DNA of 21,353 nt, taken from Alphaproteobacteria bacterium UBA828 (GTDB lineage Bacteria > Pseudomonadota > Alphaproteobacteria > UBA828). Position numbers and translations under genes: made by a program. The stretch covers positions 13,265-34,617 of the forward strand of contig DBHM01000001.1 in the NCBI GenBank assembly GCA_002296185.1, in the 5' to 3' direction. Shown here piece by piece: positions 14,681 to 21,353 of this stretch (the stretch's first letter is position 1; every line of letters starts with the position of its first letter). The notes beneath the pieces were generated by a model. It was not told the DNA's origin, made no database searches, and saw only the letters and a list, made by a program, of their open reading frames with translations.

Positions 14681-16765
14681 CTAAACCTTTTTCTTTTTTA
14701 ATTTTTGCAATATGAGATTTGCGCTATCATCTACTTTTGCTGTCCAATTCGGAGGTATTATACTTGTAGTATCTTTTTGAAGAACTACGGCAGGCCCGTT
14801 AAAAGACCTTAACACTGGAAGTAAATCTCTATTATAAAAACTGGTTTTAATAGTACTTAATTTGCCATTTACACGGAAAATAGAGGGCGCTCTTTTTACT
14901 AGAGCTAGATCTAAGGAACCTCCAGAATTAACGGTTATTTTTCCAATTTTTGGCATTTTACCTATTCCAGTCAAACGAATATTGACTATCTCAATAGGAC
15001 TATCTGCAAAAAAATGGCCGTATTCTCGCTTATGTTGTTTATGAAAACTCGACCAAACTTGTTCTATGCAGCTATTGGTTAATTTTCCTTCTGGAAAGGG
15101 CACTCTTAGCTCATAGCCCTGGCCAACATATCTCAGATCGCCAAACCTTAATTGCTTCACTTTATCTGGCGTGATGCCATCGGCTTTGTATTGTGAGAGT
15201 AAACCCTTAGACAGGAGGTTGAAGTCCTTATTAATTCTAGCAAGGTCTATTGTGCCCTTTACTTGGAATTCGGTTTTTATCTGATCGTATTTTAGATCAG
15301 TAGTAAGTAGTCCTTCAGCAGATGTAATTCCTGGATAGGGTGGTATTACAACTTCAGGAATTTTAAGCATATCTGCTACTTCTGCGCCATGAAGCGGGCC
15401 TGCCCCCCCGAAAGCAACTAATGAGAATTCTCTCGGATCTAGGCCTTTCTGGACTGTTTTTGAGCGAATAGCGTTGGCCATATTGGAGTTCATGATAGTC
15501 AGAACACCCTCTGCAGCCTCGTTCTTACTAATTCCAAGGTTTTTGGCTAACTTACCTATAACCCTGTTAGCAGAGACAATATCAAGTGCCATTTCCCCGC
15601 CTAAGAAATTTTTGGGGTCTAGCCTTCCAAGTATCAGGTTTGCATCAGTTACAGTTGGTAAGTCTCCGCCCCTGTTATAACAGGCTGGACCTGGTTGAGA
15701 GCCTGCGCTCTTAGGTCCTACTTTGAAGGCTCCACCAGAGTCTACATGAGCGATTGATCCTCCCCCAGCGCCTATAGTCCCGATATCTATCATTGGGACT
15801 AAGACAGGATATCCTCCTATCCAAGTGTCTCTTGCTGTAGCTTCACTATAACGTCCGTTAATAACAATACCAATGTCGGCGCTTGTTCCTCCAATATCGA
15901 ATGTTATAATTTTACGCTTTTTTGATTTTGCTGCTGACCAAGCTCCACCTAATACACCAGCAGCTGGCCCTGAGAGCAGGGTTATTACAGGCAAATCAGC
16001 AACAGTTTGTGCTGTTGCCACGCCGCCATTAGAACCCATGATATGTAGATCTGCTAGAATATTATAATCAAGTAATCTTTTTTCCAGCATTTGAACATAA
16101 TTTCTTACCTTAGGTCCTATGAAGGCATTCATTGCAGCCGTAGTGAAACGTTCAAACTCACGAAATTGCGGAGCAACCTCTGTAGAGGTTGTTACAAAGG
16201 CATCGGGATATTCATCAAGGACAATTTGTTTTGCTCTTAGTTCATGCTTAGGGTCAATATATGAAAACAAGAAACATATTGCTATTGATTGAACTCCCTT
16301 TTCTTTAAACTTTTTTGCCGCTTTCTTAACGCCAGTTTCATCAAGGGGAGTTAGAACTTTACCTGAGGGCGGAGATATCCTCTCTTTTACGCTCAATCTG
16401 TTGCGCCTGGGAACTAAAGGACGCGATTGCCATGGTATATCTTGCATTATAGAATAATTTTCAGGTCGCTGATGGCGTCCAATATGAAGGACATCTCTGA
16501 ATCCTTCATTAGTAATCATTCCTGTATTTGCACCTTCGTATTCTAATACAGCATTTGTGGCTATAGTTGTACCATGAAAAACGTGATCTATTTTTTCTGG
16601 TAGTATGTTGGCCAATCCACATAGAGCCATGATTCCATCAGTTACCCCTATTGAGGGGTCTTTTGGGGTAGTTGGGACCTTGTGGATTTGTATATCCTTG
16701 GTCTTTGTATCTGTGACTATCAGGTCAGTGAAAGTACCGCCGACGTCTACGCCAATTAGTTTCAT
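14681..16765 (-). CDS. hyuA: Hydantoinase/oxoprolinase subunit A (ATP-dependent)
   Basis: 694-residue ATP-binding subunit of the hydantoinase/oxoprolinase family. The sugar-kinase/Hsp70-like phosphate loops are present: GVDVGGTFTDL (5-15), GTTIATNAVLE (65-75), GSNGG (244-248), LSGPAAGVLGG (264-274) and FDIGGTSADIG (289-299). Domains in order are the N-terminal hydantoinase/oxoprolinase domain (about 1-180), the central hydantoinase A domain (about 200-490), and a C-terminal beta-rich part ending in a run of lysines. It would phosphorylate or activate the cyclic substrate so subunit B can hydrolyse it. First gene of the unit hyuA-hyuB-hydantoin racemase; GAGAAAAAC precedes the ATG. The family includes carboxylases too, but the neighbouring racemase favours a hydantoin-like substrate. 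Confidence 0.95.
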   Translation of the reverse strand: MKLIGVDVGGTFTDLIVTDTKTKDIQIHKVPTTPKDPSIGVTDGIMALCGLANILPEKIDHVFHGTTIATNAVLEYEGANTGMITNEGFRDVLHIGRHQRPENYSIMQDIPWQSRPLVPRRNRLSVKERISPPSGKVLTPLDETGVKKAAKKFKEKGVQSIAICFLFSYIDPKHELRAKQIVLDEYPDAFVTTSTEVAPQFREFERFTTAAMNAFIGPKVRNYVQMLEKRLLDYNILADLHIMGSNGGVATAQTVADLPVITLLSGPAAGVLGGAWSAAKSKKRKIITFDIGGTSADIGIVINGRYSEATARDTWIGGYPVLVPMIDIGTIGAGGGSIAHVDSGGAFKVGPKSAGSQPGPACYNRGGDLPTVTDANLILGRLDPKNFLGGEMALDIVSANRVIGKLAKNLGISKNEAAEGVLTIMNSNMANAIRSKTVQKGLDPREFSLVAFGGAGPLHGAEVADMLKIPEVVIPPYPGITSAEGLLTTDLKYDQIKTEFQVKGTIDLARINKDFNLLSKGLLSQYKADGITPDKVKQLRFGDLRYVGQGYELRVPFPEGKLTNSCIEQVWSSFHKQHKREYGHFFADSPIEIVNIRLTGIGKMPKIGKITVNSGGSLDLALVKRAPSIFRVNGKLSTIKTSFYNRDLLPVLRSFNGPAVVLQKDTTSIIPPNWTAKVDDSANLILQKLKKKKV

Positions 16766-16824
16766 GTTTTTCTCATAATTTAAATTTGATCTATTTTTTT
16801 CAGAGAAATCTTATTGAATTATAT

Positions 16825-16854
16825 ATATCTTCACATATGCAGTCACCAGGTCAA
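16825..16854 (-). promoter_or_regulatory. Candidate promoter for the hyuA-hyuB-racemase unit
   Basis: On the minus strand, TTGACC (plus positions 16849-16854) is followed after 18 bases by AGATAT (16825-16830), within a run of alternating A and T that offers other -10 choices. It lies 60 bases before hyuA. A plausible but imperfect match, read from sequence only. Confidence 0.35.
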
Positions 16855-16892
16855 GAGCACTTTTAATATGTTATATCCTTAATTTAATAAGA

Positions 16893-16920
16893 TTGTCTTC
16901 AATTATTCATAGTGTATATT
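16893..16920 (+). promoter_or_regulatory. Candidate promoter for the divergent racemase-fold gene
   Basis: TTGTCT (16893-16898) and TATATT (16915-16920) are 16 bases apart, the same spacing and -10 as the rpsD promoter candidate. Transcription would start about 60 bases before the ATG at 16986. The 220-base divergent region it shares with hyuA is where a common regulator would bind; no clear operator palindrome was found. Confidence 0.4.
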
Positions 16921-16985
16921 CATTAATCTTACATCTGGATAAAGAAATAGATTTATAGTCCTCAAACTAGTTACGGAGAATAAGT

Positions 16986-17786
16986 ATGGCAGATCAGAAA
17001 CGTGTTTTAGTAATAGTTCCCTTTGCTTTTGATGAGGGAGGTATCGGCAACCGTGAATCACAACTTGGTGCTGTGGAATTAGGTCCAAATATTACTTTTG
17101 ATTTTAAGGGTGTTAAAGCAGGGCCCGCAATTCTCGATAGCCATCATGATTATGTTCTTGGTGAAATTGCTCTATTTGAGGTGGGGGTTGAGGCTGAGAA
17201 GGAGGGCTATGATGCAGTTTGTATCGATACAATGAGTGATTCTGGTGTGAGCGCACTCAGATCCGTCCTTAATATACCAGTTATAGGGCCTGGTCGCGCA
17301 TCATACTGCACTGCTTTAATGCTTGGCGACAGGTTTTCTGTTGTTACGCAATGGGACGGCTGGATTCCTTTATACAAAAAAGGTGTAAAAGAGGTTGGAC
17401 TAGAAAATAAATTGGCATCAGTTCGCTCAATTAATGTTCTGCCTGATCCTGAAAATCTTTTAGGAGGTAAAGAGGAAGATGTATTTCCCAAGCTTGTTAG
17501 TGCTGCCATGTCAGCTATAGAAGAAGACGGAGCTGAGGTTATACTATTAGGCTCTACTACTATGCACCAGGCTGCAGGTCATATAGCAGAGAATATACCT
17601 GTTCCACTAATCAACCCTGGACCGTTAACTTATAAATTGGCAGAATTTTATCTTGGACTAGGTTTGTCTCAGAGTCGCAAATGCTACCCCAGTCCTCTTT
17701 TTCCAAATAATGATATGATTCATTCTATGATGGATGGTGCCGCGTCGGCAAATATTATGCAGGCTGATTTTAGTAAAATTAAGTAA
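16986..17786 (+). CDS. Asp/Glu racemase-fold protein lacking both catalytic cysteines
   Basis: 266-residue protein of the Asp/Glu/hydantoin racemase superfamily, recognised by the N-terminal strand VLVIVPFAF, the YDAVCIDTMSDSGVSALRSV segment, IPVIGPGRASYCTALMLGDRFSVVTQ and EEDGAEVILLGSTTMH. Aligned to the neighbouring hydantoin racemase, the first catalytic Cys position (CYGDPGL there) is Thr82 (DTMSDSG) and the second (LGCAGF there) is Ser190 (LGSTTM). Two-cysteine racemisation is therefore unlikely by the usual mechanism. Cys79 and Cys108 exist but fall at other positions. CGGAG lies 7 bases before the ATG. It is divergent from hyuA and may belong to the same regulon. Alternatives are an isomerase, decarboxylase or lyase of the same fold, or a binding protein. 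Its fold is confident and its activity unknown. Confidence 0.85.
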   Translation: MADQKRVLVIVPFAFDEGGIGNRESQLGAVELGPNITFDFKGVKAGPAILDSHHDYVLGEIALFEVGVEAEKEGYDAVCIDTMSDSGVSALRSVLNIPVIGPGRASYCTALMLGDRFSVVTQWDGWIPLYKKGVKEVGLENKLASVRSINVLPDPENLLGGKEEDVFPKLVSAAMSAIEEDGAEVILLGSTTMHQAAGHIAENIPVPLINPGPLTYKLAEFYLGLGLSQSRKCYPSPLFPNNDMIHSMMDGAASANIMQADFSKIK

Positions 17787-17825
17787 TAGGCCAGTTCTTG
17801 GTGATGGTTGTAAGGTAAAATCTAT

Positions 17826-18563
17826 TTATGACCATCCACCATCTACTGGTATTATTTGGCCTGTTATGAAATTTCCACCATCAGAGGCAAGAAAGCTGAC
17901 TATTTTGCCAACTTCTTCAGGCTTTCCTAATCTACCAAGTGGAATATTTCTTAGTATTTTTTCTCGTTTTTTGTCATCTTCCATAATTTCTGATGGGAAG
18001 TAACTGGGACTCTCAATATAGTTTGGGGCAATAGCATTAACATTGATATTATATGGTGCTAATTCGCGGGATAGGGATCTAGTGAGTGCGTTTGCTGCGC
18101 CCCTAGCAGTTGCATAAACAGAGTAATTTGGTAATCCGCGTAGCGGAGCAGCGGAGGTGATCATAATTATTTTTCCGCACTTTTTTTCTTTCATATAGGG
18201 AACAACTGAAGATATTAGAGAAAAAGGTCTACCTACTAGTGCCTCTAACCCTTCTTTTAGTTCCTCTTTAGAAAAATCTTCTATTTTTTTTCTTATAGCT
18301 GGAAAGGCATCATTGGATACCAGTAAATCAATTTGACCATATTTTTCAATTATATTATTTGATAATTTTTTTATATCATTATCGTTCGTGGGTAAGAGTT
18401 TAGGATGTTGTAATGCAAATTTTTTTATCATGGATTCTGTATTAAAAGATTCATCAGTGCAAATGACCTTTGCTCCATATTCTGAAAGAGCAAGAGCAGA
18501 GGCAAGACCCACAAATTGCTTGACGTTAGTGACAAGAGCTACACAATCTTTGAGGGTTCCCAT
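17826..18563 (-). CDS. Putative halohydrin dehalogenase (SDR-related)
   Basis: 245-residue SDR-fold protein that lacks the dehydrogenase signatures. Where SDRs have TGxxxGxG it has T12-N-V-K-Q-F17-V-G19, i.e. T-x4-F-x-G; NNAG is replaced by SNDA (83-86); and the triad is S137-x12-Y150-x3-R154 (YATAR) instead of YxxxK. T-x4-[FY]-x-G together with S-x12-Y-x3-R are the accepted hallmarks of halohydrin dehalogenases, which convert vicinal halohydrins to epoxides plus halide without a cofactor. From memory, residues 10-182 align with HheC of Agrobacterium almost without gaps (VTNVK, DESF, YGQ-D-LVSND, PNY). The halide-site loop PNYIESPSYFP is shorter than in HheC, and the C-terminal tail with its Trp is missing. 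AAAGGA precedes the ATG. It lies 36 bases after map. An inactive SDR is the alternative. Confidence 0.85.
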   Translation of the reverse strand: MGTLKDCVALVTNVKQFVGLASALALSEYGAKVICTDESFNTESMIKKFALQHPKLLPTNDNDIKKLSNNIIEKYGQIDLLVSNDAFPAIRKKIEDFSKEELKEGLEALVGRPFSLISSVVPYMKEKKCGKIIMITSAAPLRGLPNYSVYATARGAANALTRSLSRELAPYNINVNAIAPNYIESPSYFPSEIMEDDKKREKILRNIPLGRLGKPEEVGKIVSFLASDGGNFITGQIIPVDGGWS

Positions 18564-18599
18564 TACTTATTCCTTTAAATATTAGAGTATGTAATTTAA

Positions 18600-19385
18600 T
18601 TAATAAGGAGGTTTAGTATAGCCTTTAGAGGATAGGGTAAATATTTCATACCCATTATCCGTTACTCCAATAGTATGCTCAAATTGAGCAGAGAGTGACT
18701 TATCTTTTGTCACAGCAGTCCACCCATCTTTTAGGAGTTTAACTTCCCAACTGCCGAGATTAAGCATTGGTTCTATTGTAAATATCATTCCAGATTTTAG
18801 GGTTATGCCTTCACCTGGTTGCCCATAATGTAATATATTTGGAGGAGAGTGAAATACTTGACCAGTTCCATGCCCGCAAAAATCTCTCACAACAGAGCAT
18901 CTATTATTTTCGGCATAAGTTTGGATAGCATACCCTAGATCACCTAACGTTGCCCCTGGTCGAATAGTATCAATCCCGCGCATCATTGAATCGTATGTAA
19001 TATTAATTAATCTCTTCGCTTTTGTTGAAACATTACCAACATAATACATTCTACTTGAATCACCATGCCATCCATTGACTACGGGAGTAACGTCTATGTT
19101 CAGTACATCGCCTTCTTTCAGTATCCGGTCACCTGGAATACCATGACATACAACATGATTGATAGAGGTGCATATGGACTTTGGATATCCACGGTAACCC
19201 AGAGGGGCATTTGTTCCACCCTTAGAGGAAACAAAATCATGACAGATAGTATTTAACTCTTCGGTTGTAACGCCTGGTAATATGAATGGCGTTATATAGT
19301 CCAAAGTATCAGCAGCTAATCTTCCTGCTATTCTCATTGAAGCAAAGTCTTGGTCTTCATGTATTTTAATTGAGCTTTGTATCAT
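18600..19385 (-). CDS. map: Type I methionine aminopeptidase
   Basis: Removes the initiator Met from nascent proteins; a two-metal cytoplasmic peptidase. 261 aa. All five metal ligands can be placed: Asp98 (NIDVTP), Asp109 (WHGDSS), His172 (GHGTGQ), Glu205 (FTIEPML) and Glu236 (QFEHT). The substrate-site His is in SINHVVCHGIP (75-85). No N-terminal zinc finger is present, consistent with type Ia. It lies 37 bases after sfsA and 36 bases before the putative halohydrin dehalogenase, all on the minus strand. The sfsA-map linkage is common in alphaproteobacteria; the downstream partner here is the unusual element. The ribosome-binding site (TTGGAAA) is modest. Confidence 0.98.
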   Translation of the reverse strand: MIQSSIKIHEDQDFASMRIAGRLAADTLDYITPFILPGVTTEELNTICHDFVSSKGGTNAPLGYRGYPKSICTSINHVVCHGIPGDRILKEGDVLNIDVTPVVNGWHGDSSRMYYVGNVSTKAKRLINITYDSMMRGIDTIRPGATLGDLGYAIQTYAENNRCSVVRDFCGHGTGQVFHSPPNILHYGQPGEGITLKSGMIFTIEPMLNLGSWEVKLLKDGWTAVTKDKSLSAQFEHTIGVTDNGYEIFTLSSKGYTKPPY

Positions 19386-19422
19386 TTTTCCAAGGATTTA
19401 TTATTAATATAAAAATATAGTT

Positions 19423-20136
19423 TTATTCTATAATCACAGGCAGCTTACGATTTATTTTTATTGACTCTCCACTTAGAGTGCACGAATAGCATAATGCCTC
19501 TACACCTGAGTCAATAGCACTAGAAAATGCTTCAAAATATTGAGGGTCAATATCTTTCGCAACACGAAATTCTTCACAATCTTCACGCTGAACTATAAAT
19601 AGCATTATTGCCCTTTTACCTCTTTCTGATAATTCCTGTAATTCCAGTAAATGTTTTCTTCCACGTGAAGTTACAGAATCTGGGAATTCAGCAAACTTTC
19701 TTCTTTTTAGTGTTACATTCTTTACTTCTACAAATGCCTCAGATCCTGAGTCATTTTTTAATAGTAAGTCAATTCTTGAATTCCTACTTCCATAATTAAC
19801 CTCTGTTCTAATATTTGGATATCCTGATAATTCTTTAATAACTCCGGCTTTTATTGATTCTAGAGCTAATTTATTGGGGTGCTGTGTGTTGACCCCCACC
19901 AAGCCTAATTTGCCAGGTTTAACCCTTACTATTTCCCATGTATATTTAAGCTTCCTTTTAGGGTTATTACTTATCGAGAGCCAGGTTTTAAGCCCAGGTT
20001 CATCAAGACCCAACATAGAGCCAGGGTTTGCGACATGTGCAGTAACGGTATTACCGTCATCTAAAATATGATCAGAAAGGAACCGCTTATAACGCTTTAC
20101 CAGTTTTCCGGGTATAAGGGTAGATGAGAAGATCAT
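19423..20136 (-). CDS. sfsA: SfsA-family protein
   Basis: Named from E. coli sugar fermentation stimulation protein A; an OB-fold plus nuclease-like domain protein whose physiological role is not firmly known. I choose the ATG at 20136, giving 237 aa, because MIFSSTLIPGKLVKRYKRFL then lines up with the family N-terminus and GAG lies 7 bases upstream; a TTG four codons earlier is less likely. Conserved parts: KRYKRFLSDH, AHVANPGSML (where many relatives have HCPNTGxM), the nuclease-like core SRIDLLL followed by EAFVEVKNVTL, and FPDSVTSRGRKHLLEL. These keep the Asp/Glu/Lys residues of a PD-(D/E)xK-type centre. First gene of the sfsA-map-dehalogenase run. Confidence 0.95.
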   Translation of the reverse strand: MIFSSTLIPGKLVKRYKRFLSDHILDDGNTVTAHVANPGSMLGLDEPGLKTWLSISNNPKRKLKYTWEIVRVKPGKLGLVGVNTQHPNKLALESIKAGVIKELSGYPNIRTEVNYGSRNSRIDLLLKNDSGSEAFVEVKNVTLKRRKFAEFPDSVTSRGRKHLLELQELSERGKRAIMLFIVQREDCEEFRVAKDIDPQYFEAFSSAIDSGVEALCYSCTLSGESIKINRKLPVIIE

Positions 20137-20257
20137 TATATTACTCAAAAATATGAAGAGAACTAATTGGAAAATTTAATTTAATCCCATATTTTTAAAA
20201 GTTACATTATTTAATTTATTATTTATAGCCATACTATATTCATCTCGGAGTGCCAAT

Positions 20258-21025
20258 ATGCCTAATTCTCAAAATAAAATCACTGCCGCATTAATTATTA
20301 TTGGTAACGAAATACTTTCAGGTCGAACAAAGGATGCAAATTTAAATTATATTGCAAGTCAATTAATAAGGTTAGGTATTGATCTTTATGAGGTCAGGGT
20401 AGTGCGTGATCAGGAAAGCCAAATTATAAAGGCTATCAATGAATTACGTGAAAGTCATAACTATGTTTTTACCACAGGGGGAATTGGGCCTACTCACGAT
20501 GATATTACTTGTGAATCGGTTTCTAAGGCCTTAGGTAGAAGATATATACTCAATGCCGATGCACATGCAATTCTTAAGGATTATTATGATGGTTCTGATA
20601 AGGAGTTAAATGAGGCGCGCTTAAGAATGGCTTATATTCCTGAAGGAGCAAAATTAATTGAGAATCCAATAAGCAAGGCACCTGGTTTTATTGTCGACAA
20701 TGTTATCGTTATGGCTGGAATTCCAGCTGTTATGCAAGCAATGTTCCAAGGTGTGGCTCCTTTACTAGAAACAGGTAATAGGATTTTTTCCAAGTCTTTA
20801 TCTGTTATGGCGGGGGAGGGCGATATAGCCAAATCATTAGGAGAATTACAAACAAAGTGGAAATTAGTGGAGATTGGAAGTTATCCATTCGTTAAGAATA
20901 ATAATTACGGGACTACACTAGTTCTTAGAACTAGTGATTTAAAAACTCTTAATTCAGCCTTTGAGGATCTGAAAGCTTTTATAAGTCCTTTAGATGTCAT
21001 TTTTGAAATAAACGATGATGAATAA
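20258..21025 (+). CDS. CinA N-terminal (MoCF-type) domain protein, short form
   Basis: 255-residue stand-alone version of the competence/damage-inducible CinA N-terminal domain, which has the molybdopterin-binding MoeA/MogA fold. IIGNEILSGRTKDANLNYIA (14-33) and TTGGIGPTHDDIT (72-84) are the family signatures, followed by NEARLRMAYIP and AMFQGVAPLL. The C-terminal nicotinamide-mononucleotide deamidase domain of full-length CinA is missing, as is common for the COG1058 proteins of alphaproteobacteria. A nucleotide-sugar pyrophosphatase activity has been reported for CinA-type domains of this group, but the substrate here is uncertain. TCGGAG is 7 bases before the ATG. Transcription ends at a strong hairpin 16 bases after the stop codon. 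It is divergent from sfsA with a 110-base AT-rich gap. Confidence 0.92.
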   Translation: MPNSQNKITAALIIIGNEILSGRTKDANLNYIASQLIRLGIDLYEVRVVRDQESQIIKAINELRESHNYVFTTGGIGPTHDDITCESVSKALGRRYILNADAHAILKDYYDGSDKELNEARLRMAYIPEGAKLIENPISKAPGFIVDNVIVMAGIPAVMQAMFQGVAPLLETGNRIFSKSLSVMAGEGDIAKSLGELQTKWKLVEIGSYPFVKNNNYGTTLVLRTSDLKTLNSAFEDLKAFISPLDVIFEINDDE

Positions 21026-21041
21026 AATAAAGACCAAATAA

Positions 21042-21068
21042 GAAAAGGGGGCATCTTGCCCCCTTTTC
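21042..21068. terminator. Bidirectional intrinsic terminator
   Basis: GAAAAGGGGGC (21042-21052) and GCCCCCTTTTC (21058-21068) are a perfect 11-bp inverted repeat with a 5-base loop. On the minus strand the stem is followed by a T-rich tail (TTTTCTTATTT), and on the plus strand by TTTTCC. It separates the convergent CinA-type gene and the small membrane protein gene and probably serves both, more strongly the latter. Confidence 0.85.
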
Positions 21069-21091
21069 CATAAATAACTGTTTTTATCCGT

Positions 21092-21331
21092 CTAGGATAG
21101 ACGACGTCTCCAGAATAACCAGATGACGACACCAACAGCGATAATACCGACAAGGCCATTATCACCGAGGCTATCAACAAGACGTATAATGTTACCAACA
21201 ACATCACCTGGTAGGAACGCAACGTCCCTGCCAAACAATATTTGGGCAACAATCGCTACCGCGACTAGTAATAAACCAACTTCAATAAGCTGGCCTACCC
21301 ATTTTTTAACTGTATCAAGTACATCAGGCAT
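21092..21331 (-). CDS. Small two-helix membrane protein of unknown function
   Basis: 79-residue protein I do not recognise. Two hydrophobic stretches, about residues 15-33 (rich in Leu/Val/Ala) and 58-74 (GLVGIIAVGVVIWLFW), should span the inner membrane, joined by a loop with FLPGDVVGNIIRLVDSLG. The C-terminus is RRRLS, so a cytoplasmic C-end is likely by the positive-inside rule, and with two spans the N-terminus (with two Lys) would also be cytoplasmic. There are no cysteines or obvious motifs. The start is well supported: AAGGAGG lies 8 bases before the ATG, one of the best ribosome-binding sites in the window. By eye the gene is richer in G and C than its neighbours and ends at a strong terminator, which together suggests high expression. 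No function is proposed. Confidence 0.75.
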   Translation of the reverse strand: MPDVLDTVKKWVGQLIEVGLLLVAVAIVAQILFGRDVAFLPGDVVGNIIRLVDSLGDNGLVGIIAVGVVIWLFWRRRLS

Positions 21332-21353
21332 TTAAAGCCTCCTTGTTGCACCG

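Noticed and set aside
17799..17841. Imperfect inverted repeat TGGTGATGGT / ACCATCCACCA between the convergent racemase-fold and dehalogenase genes
   Set aside because: The stem has a bulge and a loop of 22 bases, there is no T-run, and it overlaps the dehalogenase coding end; too weak to call a terminator.
20905..21252. Open frame on the minus strand overlapping the CinA-type gene and the small membrane protein
   Set aside because: It crosses the strong terminator hairpin, lies antisense to a well-supported gene and has no recognisable protein features.

Overview
The window looks like a contiguous piece of an AT-rich, probably free-living and probably marine alphaproteobacterial chromosome. 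The evidence is gene content: a DUF1476/ATP-synthase zeta-type protein (an alphaproteobacterial family), the run purC-purS-purQ-purL-bolA-grxD ending against rpsD, an sfsA-map pair, and a promoter of the TTGACT-16-TATATT type in front of rpsD. No phage, transposase, CRISPR, tRNA or rRNA was seen. The lineage below class level cannot be settled by reading alone.

Layout. 1-2846 (+): cysS (5' end cut off by the window edge), a TrmJ-type tRNA 2'-O-methyltransferase, then rpsD behind its own promoter and a structured leader. 2858-7593 (-): a tight purine and iron-sulfur block read as purC, purS, purQ, purL, bolA, grxD. 7727-9008: an NRDE/TANGO2-like protein (-) and the zeta-type protein (+). 9062-11989 (-): purB followed by two classical short-chain dehydrogenases (SDRs). 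12092-16765 (-): a three-gene hydantoin unit, hyuA-hyuB-hydantoin racemase. 16986-17786 (+), divergent from it: a second racemase-fold protein in which both positions expected to be catalytic cysteines are Thr and Ser. 17826-20136 (-): sfsA, map and a third SDR-like gene. 20258-21025 (+): a short CinA/MoCF-domain protein. 21092-21331 (-): a small two-helix membrane protein. A strong hairpin terminator lies between these last two genes.

The most notable item is the third SDR-like gene (17826-18563). It is not a normal dehydrogenase: the glycine-rich cofactor motif is replaced by T-x4-F-x-G and the catalytic Lys by Arg in S-x12-Y-x3-R. Those are the two diagnostic motifs of halohydrin dehalogenases, a rare enzyme family that turns vicinal haloalcohols into epoxides. 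It sits directly downstream of map, in the same direction as sfsA and map. The stretch from about 9.0 to 18.6 kb therefore carries accessory metabolism (three SDR-fold proteins, hydantoin/5-oxoproline-type amide hydrolysis and two racemase-fold proteins) set between housekeeping genes.

How the genes may work together: the purine genes cover four steps of IMP synthesis (PurSQL, PurC and the separate PurB). BolA and the CGFS glutaredoxin are known partners in iron-sulfur handling. HyuA and HyuB would form an ATP-dependent cyclic-amide hydrolase supplied by the racemase. No N-carbamoylase (hyuC) and no epoxide hydrolase is visible, so the ends of both accessory pathways must be encoded elsewhere or differ from the textbook versions.
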